From Nitrospirota bacterium (GTDB lineage: Bacteria; Nitrospirota; Thermodesulfovibrionia; Thermodesulfovibrionales; Magnetobacteriaceae): a DNA stretch of 35,423 nucleotides. The DNA is taken from assembly GCA_015233485.1 (NCBI GenBank), contig JADFXO010000002.1, forward strand, positions 1-35,423. Reading direction: 5' to 3'. The notes under the pieces were generated by a model that did not search any database, was not told where the DNA came from, and saw only the letters and a program-made list of their open reading frames with translations. Of this stretch, positions 7,382-14,798 are shown piece after piece (positions within the stretch are counted from its first letter, which is position 1; the number at the start of each line of letters is the position of its first letter). Made by a program: the position numbers and the translations under genes.

Positions 7382-7617
7382 ACAAGGAAAGCCTGTGGAT
7401 ACAATTGTTTGTTGCGGAGTGAGCTGTGGATATTAAAGATATTGCTATATCAGGGAAGGATAAAGTGTTGGAGATAGCTGTTTGAAGGCCATAAGTGGGA
7501 AAGATTTTTTTTTGACATATTGAAAAATTATGGTGAGAACTGATACAATACATACCATAACTATAGATGAATTTTATCTTAAAACAATGAAACAAAGGCA
7601 ATTGATAAGAGGATGAT

Positions 7618-7827
7618 ATGACCGATCAAATACCAGTGCTTACTTCCGATACTGCGCTAACAATGCTATGTGATAAAGTGGCGGCTGACACCACCTTGTC
7701 TCAAGCAATTAAGACGGCTTTCCTTACAGATATGAAGGAACAAAATCCGGCTGCCTTGACCAATCTCAAGGCAGCGATGAAAGGGGAAGGACAATGCAAT
7801 GAAGCTGACTGCGCTCAAGGCAAGTAG
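7618..7827 (+). CDS. Small acidic hypothetical protein upstream of the SMC-like ATPase
   Basis: A 69-residue, mostly helical-looking cytoplasmic protein with three cysteines (Cys18, and Cys60/Cys65 in the tail QCNEADCAQGK). I do not recognise the family. It starts at ATG 7618 after a purine-rich AAGAGG and overlaps the ATPase gene by 29 bases, so the two are almost certainly cotranscribed and possibly translationally coupled. That coupling suggests a partner or regulator of the ATPase. Confidence 0.6.
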   Translation: MTDQIPVLTSDTALTMLCDKVAADTTLSQAIKTAFLTDMKEQNPAALTNLKAAMKGEGQCNEADCAQGK

Positions 7828-10186
7828 CGTTCGTGGCATCCCTAAGGATTGGTCACCACTTCCCATAGGCGATAAGGGGCTGATAGTCTATGGTCCGAAC
7901 GGAGTTGGAAAAAGTTCGATCATTGACGCTATAGAGTTCGCATTGACTGGTCAATCTACACTCTTTGCAAAAGATGCCCAAGGATATAGCTGGGTCAACG
8001 CATCACCCCATGTTCAACATGGTCAGCCGACGATTGCCCTTTCACTGAACGACGGCGGTACAGTCCGTGACATCAAGGCAGGTAACGCGATTCCGCCATG
8101 GTTCAGTCAACAGGCGCGAGACTGGATTGACATAGCCAAGAAATCGAAATTTGTCCTGCGGCGTCATATGCTGTTACGTTTTATTAGCGAACAGCCAAAA
8201 CCTCGCTATGATCTTCTTGAACCGTTTTTCAACATGGAGTCGTTCACCAAGATAGAGGACGCTTTGCAGAAGCAAGAGACGGAAGACACCAATAGGAAAA
8301 GCGAGATTGATGCGAAGATAAAGACACTTGAAACGCAATTACGATCGCTTTTTGCGGCGCAGCCGAACGCTAACTTGTCAGAAGCAGCACTGTATGCTTT
8401 GTTGAATTCGACGCTCGACAAGCTGGGTTTAACCCGTTGCGTTGATTCTGCGCTGTTGACCGCACGCAAGGCCGAGATTGTCCGGCAACTTGGAGGGAAA
8501 GAGAAGACCGAGCGTATCGGCACATTGCAATCTCTGAAAACCTCCGCTCAAAAATTGGGATCACCAAGCGCGCTCGCACCTTTGCTTGATAACTTCCTTT
8601 CTGCATTGGTAGCTTACGAAAAAGAGGTGTCTCATCGAACCCAAGAGGTAATGACCGATTTTCTGATGCGGGGCCACGACATTATCGCTGCCACAAACTT
8701 AGAGGCCTGTCCGTTATGTGAAGAGACCATTAAGGATCGCGGCGTGCTCTTGCAGCGTCTCAATGAGCGGATCGCTGCCGATAAGCGGATTACTTCAGCG
8801 AAAGAGCAGATTGTAAGCGCAAAAAATCCATTTGTTTTAGCGCTGCGAGAACTTCAAGGCGCACTCAATGGCTTCATTACCCAATGGAAGGCAACGGTTG
8901 GAAACACTCTTGTAGTTGCCTATCCCGCCGCCCTCGATTTATTGACCAAACTTTTAGATAACGTGGATGATGAAGCTGTGACATATGAACAGCTTGCTCA
9001 TTATCCCGCCCTTGTTGGCGTGGTGGTGCTTGACCATGCAGCTGTCCTGAAAATCATCGAAGATCTAATGATCTCGGAAGGAGCAGGGGAAAAGTACACC
9101 CTGTTGAGCAAGGCCGACAGCATGATCGACGCCTTGTTGAAGGAGTGGGAGCAGCACAAACGATTTTCGGCTTCCAGCAAAGTTATATATCGACACATCA
9201 CAATCCTTAAACGCCTTCATGCCTACGCCGTTGAGTCCCGGAAAGAAACAATTCAAACGATTGTGGATTGCGTTTCTGCCATCGCAAACAAGTTTTATGA
9301 TATGATCCACCCCAACGAGGCAATTTCCACGTCGAAACTTGCCGTCCGGCAAGCTGCATCCGCATCAGTTGAGATTAAGGCTAGTTTTTATGGAGAAGAA
9401 TCTCATCCTATGCGTTATTTTAGCGAGTCGCATTTGGATACGCTTGGCCTTTGCTATTTTCTGGCGTTATGCAAACACCACACGGACACCACGCCCAGTT
9501 TCCGCCTTCTGATTCTTGATGACGTAATGCACTCCGTTGACGCACAGCATCGCAATCGAATAGCTGAGATTTTAAGTGACCACTTTAGCGATTTTCAAAT
9601 AATCATCACAACACACGATAAGCCATTTTATGACAAGTTGCACCAAAAGCTGGGCAGCAGTTGTTATGCCTATAAGACCATATCCGACTGGAATATCGAA
9701 CAAGGCCCAATACTTGGCGACCAAACAACCAATCTTGAAAATATCACCAACGTGGCGCTCCGAAACATTATGAGCCGCGAAAACTTAGCTGGGGCCGGAG
9801 GGATTTGCTTCGAATGGCTGTTGAAGGAATTGACCGAAGGCCTCAATATTGCCATACCAGCGCGCTTTAAGGGTAAGCACACACTTGGCACACTCTGGCC
9901 GCCGACTTCCAAGAAGATGAAAGACCATAAGGGTTTCTCAGCGGTACATCCCACGTTGGCGAGTGAGCTTGATGCAAATATCTGGGTTCGCAGCGAATGT
10001 GGCTGTCATGACAACGACACTGCCAGCGCAGCGGATTTGAAAGAGGTTCAGGAATTTGCCCGACTGCTGGCCGACCTTTATGCAGCTACTTGGTGCGGCG
10101 GATGCCGCCGTTTTATTACCAAACAGGCCGACGGCGGCTGGCGTTGTGTTTGTGCGAAGCTGAACTATCCAATGAAAATCATTTAA
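7799..10186 (+). CDS. SMC/Rad50-like ABC ATPase with zinc-hook-like CPLC
   Basis: A 795-residue protein with an ABC ATPase head split by a long helical middle. Walker A is GPNGVGKS (32-39). ACPLCEETI (303-311) supplies a CXXC like the Rad50 zinc hook, flanked by charged helices. YFSESHLDTLGL (540-551) stands where the ABC signature is expected, Walker B is RLLILDDVMHSVD (569-581) and the switch histidine is in TTHD (604-607). A C-terminal region of about 170 residues carries ECGC (733-736), CGGC (766-769) and CVC (783-785), a likely zinc-binding tail. Such stand-alone ATPases occur in DNA repair and in phage-defence loci. No nuclease partner is visible here apart from the overlapping small gene. 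It converges on the Rpn relic. Confidence 0.85.
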   Translation: MKLTALKASSVRGIPKDWSPLPIGDKGLIVYGPNGVGKSSIIDAIEFALTGQSTLFAKDAQGYSWVNASPHVQHGQPTIALSLNDGGTVRDIKAGNAIPPWFSQQARDWIDIAKKSKFVLRRHMLLRFISEQPKPRYDLLEPFFNMESFTKIEDALQKQETEDTNRKSEIDAKIKTLETQLRSLFAAQPNANLSEAALYALLNSTLDKLGLTRCVDSALLTARKAEIVRQLGGKEKTERIGTLQSLKTSAQKLGSPSALAPLLDNFLSALVAYEKEVSHRTQEVMTDFLMRGHDIIAATNLEACPLCEETIKDRGVLLQRLNERIAADKRITSAKEQIVSAKNPFVLALRELQGALNGFITQWKATVGNTLVVAYPAALDLLTKLLDNVDDEAVTYEQLAHYPALVGVVVLDHAAVLKIIEDLMISEGAGEKYTLLSKADSMIDALLKEWEQHKRFSASSKVIYRHITILKRLHAYAVESRKETIQTIVDCVSAIANKFYDMIHPNEAISTSKLAVRQAASASVEIKASFYGEESHPMRYFSESHLDTLGLCYFLALCKHHTDTTPSFRLLILDDVMHSVDAQHRNRIAEILSDHFSDFQIIITTHDKPFYDKLHQKLGSSCYAYKTISDWNIEQGPILGDQTTNLENITNVALRNIMSRENLAGAGGICFEWLLKELTEGLNIAIPARFKGKHTLGTLWPPTSKKMKDHKGFSAVHPTLASELDANIWVRSECGCHDNDTASAADLKEVQEFARLLADLYAATWCGGCRRFITKQADGGWRCVCAKLNYPMKII

Positions 10187-10193
10187 CAGTCGA

Positions 10194-10229
10194 ATGGAAG
10201 TAAACCTCTTATAACCGGGTTGCAAAAAC
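10194..10229 (+). repeat. Dispersed repeat, copy A
   Basis: First of three direct copies with the core ATGGAAGTAA(A/G)(C/T)CTCTTA and, after a short variable run, GGTTGCAA. It begins eight bases after the ATPase stop. The other copies are at 10338-10376 and 12354-12386. Confidence 0.7.
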
Positions 10230-10337
10230 TCCAGGGGTGTCAAATCTTGACATGTGACATATAGCTGTGTCACAAACTAAGAATGGTAAGGACTGCCGGA
10301 CAATAGCGAACCTGCCCTCCCCCTTTTTTTCCAGTAC

Positions 10338-10376
10338 ATGGAAGTAAGTCTCTTAAAAAAACCGGGTTGCAAAAAC
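10338..10376 (+). repeat. Dispersed repeat, copy B
   Basis: Same core as copy A, here ATGGAAGTAAGTCTCTTA then CCGGGTTGCAAAAAC. It is preceded by a CCCCCTTTTTTT run and CCAGTAC. It lies about 60 bases from the 3' end of the Rpn pseudogene. Confidence 0.7.
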
Positions 10377-10438
10377 CAATTATGGAAATCGCGAATTTAA
10401 GAAGACCTTTACCTCCCAAAGTAACACCATTCAGTGCA

Positions 10439-11289
10439 TTATCTATTCTTCCCCAAAAATCCCCTCAATTCATCCACCAAGCCGGTTTTCTTGATAAGAT
10501 TCTTGAATTCTTCCAGTTCATCTACAGTAGGCATAATACGTACCATGTTCATCAACTCAAGTCCGGCTGAACCGTATTTGAGTTCAAGCATTCCTTCTAT
10601 GCCTTCAAATAACCCTTCCCGTTTACCCTCAAGTAAGCCTTCCTGTTTACCTTCAACCACCCCTTCCTTAAAAATATCACTTTCTCTCAAATCAATTGTT
10701 ATAGGCATCTTACTTACCTCCATTTTAACTTTAGGATATAATTTCCTCAAATCAGAAAGATATAACAGTTTTCTGATATAACCTTCTCTTTCCTTTAGTG
10801 GCAGTACGGACAGTTTATCAAGGATTTTTCTTATGGTTGCATCCTCATCCCCTGTTTTACACAGTATTGCCAACACAATATCTTCAGGGGAATCACTTTC
10901 AAAAAGTTGACTGCAATCAATTCTCTTATATCAATCAATTTATATGAGTATTTAACTCCGTCACCTTACATATGACTTTCCATATTCATAAGTTCATTAC
11001 CAACATAAAGTACAATCTGTACAGGTAATTTGTTATGTTGATTAAAAATAAATCCAGCATATAGAAACATCCGACCCATCATATTATTCTCATTCGTTGA
11101 TTGAATTTCTACATGGACTAACTTTCCATCAGTTACTTCAAGCACCAAGTCCGCCTCTCTTAGTTGAATATCTGGAAACTGGACATCACCAAGACACCTG
11201 CCGATTTCATATCCGGTAATGAGTTTTAAGAATACTTTAGGTATATCTTTCAATATGTCTTTTAGCGTAACATCATATTTTTGACGCAT
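10439..11289 (-). pseudogene. Rpn-family recombination-promoting nuclease / putative transposase, inactivated
   Basis: Read on the minus strand from ATG 11289. The first part (107 codons) has the PD-(D/E)XK core ADLVLEVTDGKLVHVEIQS and ends at a TAA after NMESHM. The reading continues past that stop (KYSYKLIDIRE), then shifts frame (IDCSQLFESDSPEDIV) into LAILCKTGDEDATIRKIL and the Glu/Lys/Gly-rich tail (EGKQEGLLEGKREG) typical of these proteins. Together this is about 283 codons, the normal family length. The gene therefore carries one nonsense change and one frameshift. Rpn proteins cut DNA and promote recombination; this copy cannot make a full-length protein. Confidence 0.85.
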
Positions 11290-11703
11290 ATTCCCTCGTT
11301 TTTTCTAAGGTTTCTATAATTAACAAAGCCTCTCTGCCAACGAAAAAGCACCCATGACGTATTTTACCATAATTAGTGAGGTAAGATCGAATAGACCCTC
11401 AACAATATTGCGGCATTGAGCATGGTTTAATCCCTTGGATTAAACAAGTCTAATGACAATATCGGGGTTCGTTTTGTCTTGCCGGAGATATTGTCGGCAG
11501 TTGCCGGTAATTTGAGAGTGTTTGACAAAGGGTAAGGACTTTGGTAATATAGAGAAGGTGGATTTGATTATCAATATCAGGCATGGGAAACTTATAGACT
11601 GTAAAACGCCGCACGGAGTCACCGGCGGCAATTAATAATATAGTTGCATGGCGTAAAAATAAGACTGGTGTTGCGCTATGTGTGTGAGCGTGGGAGGTTT
11701 ACA
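11290..11703. other. Non-coding stretch with a possible gene relic
   Basis: No intact gene in 414 bases. From about 11437 a plus-strand frame reads SNDNIGVRFVLPEILSAVAG and continues NLRVFDKG to a TAA. A neighbouring frame then gives KDFGNIEKVDLIINIRHGKL and ends in a TAA near 11634. The joined reading looks protein-like, so this may be the tail of a decayed gene. Its family was not recognised. Confidence 0.3.
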
Positions 11704-12225
11704 ATGGCAAATCGTCTTTTTTTTCTGGTTGTATCGTGCGTGGTATTTTTATGCGTTTTCACACTTGCTTCAAAAGCCTGGACAGAGACTGGCAGGGCAA
11801 ATGTGGCAAAAGAGGGCACTGTCTCCGCCGATCGTCCGATTGTGGACTGCAACGTGCAACAAAAAAAGGCCAAAAACGGTGATTCCATCCCGCCTGAGTT
11901 GGCTAAACGGCTAATTCAATGTCTATGGGAAAAGCCCGCTGCCCCCGGCATGGATGGAGCGGAAACCGTGGACATAGACAGCATGGACATCGGCAAGTCG
12001 CGTAAATGGGTCTATCGGCAGGACATGGGACAAGGCATTGCCGACCTTGACACCCGCGTATGGCCTATTGATGTAAAGTGGACATGGAAGACATATTATC
12101 GCACACAAATCTATGTCAAGGTTAACGAAGACATCTTCAACTGTTATGTGGACGCCTTCAGCAAATGGAGTTGCGGATTGGGTCAGAATGTAAAAAAAAT
12201 ATCCACTCAATATATACCGAGGTGA
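11704..12225 (+). CDS. Secreted hypothetical protein
   Basis: A 173-residue protein. I chose ATG 11704, which has GGAGG eight bases upstream and gives a clean signal peptide (RLFFLVVSCVVFLCVFTLAS), over an in-frame ATG at 11644. The mature part has four or five cysteines and an aromatic-rich C-terminal half (VKWTWKTYYRTQIYVKV...FNCYVDAFSKWSCG) that looks like beta strands of a small exported domain. No known family recognised. It stands alone between the relic region and dispersed-repeat copy C, with the cytochrome b gene convergent downstream. Periplasmic or outer surface location is inferred from the signal peptide. Confidence 0.75.
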   Translation: MANRLFFLVVSCVVFLCVFTLASKAWTETGRANVAKEGTVSADRPIVDCNVQQKKAKNGDSIPPELAKRLIQCLWEKPAAPGMDGAETVDIDSMDIGKSRKWVYRQDMGQGIADLDTRVWPIDVKWTWKTYYRTQIYVKVNEDIFNCYVDAFSKWSCGLGQNVKKISTQYIPR

Positions 12226-12353
12226 AGTAGCGATAAGGAAGATGGCGATGTTTCATCTGTTTACAAGACAGTGCTAAAAACGGATAGACTTCGGTATCTT
12301 TTTCTCTGCGTCGACAAAAGGGGGTAAATTTGTTTTCCCCCTTTTCCCAGCAC

Positions 12354-12386
12354 ATGGAAGTAAGCCTCTTAAAAGCAGGTTGCAAC
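12354..12386 (+). repeat. Dispersed repeat, copy C
   Basis: Third copy of the ATGGAAGTAAGCCTCTTAAAA...GGTTGCAA element, preceded by a CCCCCTTTTCCCAGCAC run like copy B. Copies B and C lie about 2 kb apart on either side of the Rpn pseudogene and the secreted-protein gene. The remaining sequence between 12226 and 12508 shows no gene. Confidence 0.7.
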
Positions 12387-12508
12387 ACAGCATCGGACAG
12401 TATTGGGACACATCCTAATTATTGACCGTGGGTACATGGCACACTATACAAAAAGAATTCTTCTATCTAATTTTCGGTTAAAATACCCATTTGTCGGCAA
12501 CTTACGCA

Positions 12509-13156
12509 TCACAACCCACCCTTGATTCCTTGCCGCTTTATCATGTGAAAGTGCGCCCAGAGCAGGGCTGCCATTGTTACCGGAAGCCACAGGACGTGAA
12601 AGCTGTAGAACCTTATCAGCGTATCACCACCGACATCCATGCCGCCGCGTATGAGGTACATCAGGTGTCTGCCCATCATGGGTATTGTAGAGGCCATAGA
12701 TGTACCTACCGTGGTCGCCCAGTAGCTCTTTTGGTCCCACGGCAGGAGGTATCCGGTAAATCCTGACGCGAATACCGACACCAACGTCAGACACCCCACC
12801 ATCCAGTTCAACTCCTTCGGCGCCCTGTATGCCCTTGATATGAACACCCTAAGGGTATGGCATAGGATGAACACAATCAACAGCGTGGCAGACCACTTGT
12901 GAACACCGCGAATAAGCCACCCGAGATGGACGACCCTCTGGATTTTTAAGACGCTTTCATAGGCCTCCATCTCCGAGGGAACATAGTACAGGGAAAGCAT
13001 TGAACCGGTTATAAATAAAATCAGGTAAGACGTAAACGCGGCGCCTCCAAGGCAGTAGAAGTAACTAAGGCCGGGGGGCAGGCGTCTCCGCAGAAACCCC
13101 TTATGCGGCGCCTTAATCCTGAACTTTTTGTCCAACCAGTCAAATGTCTTGCCCAT
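12509..13156 (-). CDS. Cytochrome b6-type subunit of a Rieske/cytochrome b complex
   Basis: A 215-residue membrane protein of cytochrome b6 length with four hydrophobic segments. Bis-histidine heme ligands are His86 (GVHKW), His100 (CHTLR), His187 (FHVLW) and His202 (AHFH), at the same residue numbers as in classical b6. The PWDQKSYWA segment lies in the quinol-site loop. It would carry two b hemes and pass electrons from quinol across the membrane. It overlaps the Rieske gene by one base (TAATG), so the two are coupled. No subunit IV, cytochrome c1 or c-type cytochrome follows, so the C-terminal half of a normal cytochrome b is either encoded elsewhere or missing. Confidence 0.93.
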   Translation of the reverse strand: MGKTFDWLDKKFRIKAPHKGFLRRRLPPGLSYFYCLGGAAFTSYLILFITGSMLSLYYVPSEMEAYESVLKIQRVVHLGWLIRGVHKWSATLLIVFILCHTLRVFISRAYRAPKELNWMVGCLTLVSVFASGFTGYLLPWDQKSYWATTVGTSMASTIPMMGRHLMYLIRGGMDVGGDTLIRFYSFHVLWLPVTMAALLWAHFHMIKRQGIKGGL

Positions 13157-13620
13157 TACGCCGCCGCCGTTGCCGGTAACATAATGCCTATGTATACCCT
13201 GCCGTTTTCTATCTTCAGAGGCAGCCTTGTCAGAGGCGCGGGAGGCGGCCCTGATATGACCTTTCCACTGACATCGTATTTCCCCCCGTGGCAGGGGCAG
13301 ATAAACTCGTTTTTGAGCCTGTTATAGTTTACCAGACACCCAAGATGGGTACACACAGGGGAAAGGGCATAGACACCCCGCTCGTCATTGACTATGAATA
13401 CGCTGTGCGCCATTTCGTTTCCTTTTAGCTTATAACGGTATTCGGCGCGCTTGACGCCCTTTTTGGGCAGTGCATCTTCGTCCATACAATCACAATACAC
13501 CATCGCCCTCGCCCTTAGTCCGGCCGGATACATAAAATACGCGGCCACCGCCATAACACCCGTAACAATTGCCGTGACAATCGCCTTGGCAGTTCCGGTA
13601 AGAAAGTTTCTCCTTGTCAT
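13156..13620 (-). CDS. Rieske iron-sulfur protein (quinol oxidation)
   Basis: A 154-residue protein with the start at ATG 13620 (a TTG directly upstream is also possible). The N-terminus TRRNFLTG followed by a hydrophobic stretch is a Tat-type anchor. The cluster motifs are CTHLGC (Cys90, His92, Cys95) and CPCHGG (Cys108, Cys110, His111), giving ligands Cys90/His92/Cys108/His111 and the Cys95-Cys110 disulfide. GPPPAPLTRLPLKIENG is the usual closing segment. It hands electrons from quinol to a c-type cytochrome. It directly precedes the cytochrome b gene and is 32 bases downstream of ihfB. Confidence 0.95.
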   Translation of the reverse strand: MTRRNFLTGTAKAIVTAIVTGVMAVAAYFMYPAGLRARAMVYCDCMDEDALPKKGVKRAEYRYKLKGNEMAHSVFIVNDERGVYALSPVCTHLGCLVNYNRLKNEFICPCHGGKYDVSGKVISGPPPAPLTRLPLKIENGRVYIGIMLPATAAA

Positions 13621-13652
13621 CAACAGTTCCGGGCGGCCATAGCGCGGCGGGG

Positions 13653-13937
13653 TTACCGCTGCTTGTTTATCAGCTCTCTGAGTTCTTTGCCCATCTTGAA
13701 ATGGAGTACCTTTTTCGCGGGGACATCGACAATCTCCCCTGTCTTGGGATTTCGCGCCTTGCGCGGGCTTCTCTGAGTCAACCTGAAGTTTCCAAAACCC
13801 CTGACTTCAATCTTCTCGCCCCTGTTTAAGGCGTCTACGATGCTTTGGAAAAATGCCTCTACAATTATCTCTGTTTGCACGCGCGTCAGCCCAGGCGTCC
13901 TTTGCGTTACGAGTTCAATCAATTCTGATCTGGTCAT
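13653..13937 (-). CDS. ihfB: Integration host factor / HU-family DNA-binding protein (beta-type)
   Basis: A 94-residue DNA-bending protein. MTRSELIELVTQRTPGLT opens the dimerisation helices, RGFGNFRLTQRSPRKARNPK (about 46-65) is the DNA-binding arm, and TGEIVDVPAKKVLHFKMGKE closes the core. IHF rather than HU is favoured by the RNPKTGE arm and by the position downstream of rpsA and sppA, the usual ihfB neighbourhood. ATG 13937 has a GAGGGGGG site. Nine bases separate it from sppA. Confidence 0.92.
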   Translation of the reverse strand: MTRSELIELVTQRTPGLTRVQTEIIVEAFFQSIVDALNRGEKIEVRGFGNFRLTQRSPRKARNPKTGEIVDVPAKKVLHFKMGKELRELINKQR

Positions 13938-13946
13938 GCGCCCCCC

Positions 13947-14798
13947 TCAGTTCATCATTAAGTAGTTAAATTTATATAAAGGAAATACCTTCACAAAAAT
14001 ATCGCTCACAAGTTTATTTGACAACAGATCTGTAACTGAAAAATCATCCTTCTTTGTGACTACGTTAGGTTCGCCCTTTATGCCGGCAAGGGCTGCCGTC
14101 TCGTAGATTGCGTCTTGCAGGGTACCGAGCTTGTCCACAAGGCCGGCCTTAAGTGCCTGGCGGCCAGTGAATATCCTTCCATCGGCCAGGGCCTCCGCCT
14201 TCTCTATGGGCATCTTTCTGCCGCTTGCAACGGCCTCAACGAACTGACTGTGTATGTCGTTGAGCAAACCCTGAAACATTGCCCTCTCATCTGCCCCAAG
14301 CCCGTGGTATAGTGAGCCCATATCCTTGTATTTGGCACTTTTTACCACTTCCCTTGCTATGCCTATCTTATCCATCAGGGAGCTTATATTGACAGTTTCC
14401 ATATATGCCCCTATCGAGCCGGTAACAGTGGCGGCGTTGGCCATTATCTTTGTAGCGGGCGCGCTGATATAATATCCACCGGATGCGGCCACAGAGCCCA
14501 TTGATACTACCACCTTCTTATTAGCGCTTGTCTTTTTCACCTCTTCATATATCTCCTGTGAGGGCACTACCGCCCCTCCGGGGCTGTCAACGCTCAAGAC
14601 TATTGCCTTTATCGAGGGGTCTTCCCTGTATTTCTTCAACTCTTTTACCGTCTCTTTTGAGGACAGTATTATCCCCTCTACTTTTATCAGCGCTATTTTC
14701 TCACCGAGAGGGATGCGTTTTCCAATCATTGTCAGCACGAGACTTACAATCGCGAGCAGGACAAACAGGCCTATAAAAAAGAAGACTATCTTTTTCAT
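13947..14798 (-). CDS. sppA: Signal peptide peptidase SppA
   Basis: A 283-residue inner-membrane serine protease of the short SppA type that degrades cleaved signal peptides. One N-terminal membrane segment (4-26) is followed by the ClpP-like fold: VDSPGGAVVPSQEIYE, the nucleophile Ser106 in SVAASGGYYISAPA, and the catalytic Lys158 in SAKYKDMGS. Length fits the 36-kDa form. Its ATG overlaps the rpsA stop by one base (TAATG), so it is coupled to S1 production. Confidence 0.95.
   Translation of the reverse strand: MKKIVFFFIGLFVLLAIVSLVLTMIGKRIPLGEKIALIKVEGIILSSKETVKELKKYREDPSIKAIVLSVDSPGGAVVPSQEIYEEVKKTSANKKVVVSMGSVAASGGYYISAPATKIMANAATVTGSIGAYMETVNISSLMDKIGIAREVVKSAKYKDMGSLYHGLGADERAMFQGLLNDIHSQFVEAVASGRKMPIEKAEALADGRIFTGRQALKAGLVDKLGTLQDAIYETAALAGIKGEPNVVTKKDDFSVTDLLSNKLVSDIFVKVFPLYKFNYLMMN

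Larger units (their letters stand above)
7104..7617. other. Gene-free accessory spacer with relics and a REP-like palindrome
   Basis: 514 bases without a convincing gene. It holds a 22-base palindrome (7153-7174), a 20-codon tail-like frame at 7180-7242, the long inverted repeat at 7306-7381, and an extended -10-like TGATACAAT at 7541-7549 that may drive the following two genes. Confidence 0.5.

Noticed and set aside
7512-7549. TTGACA/TACAAT promoter for the small ORF and ATPase
   Set aside because: The boxes are 26 bases apart, too far for a sigma-70 promoter; only an extended -10 reading remains possible.
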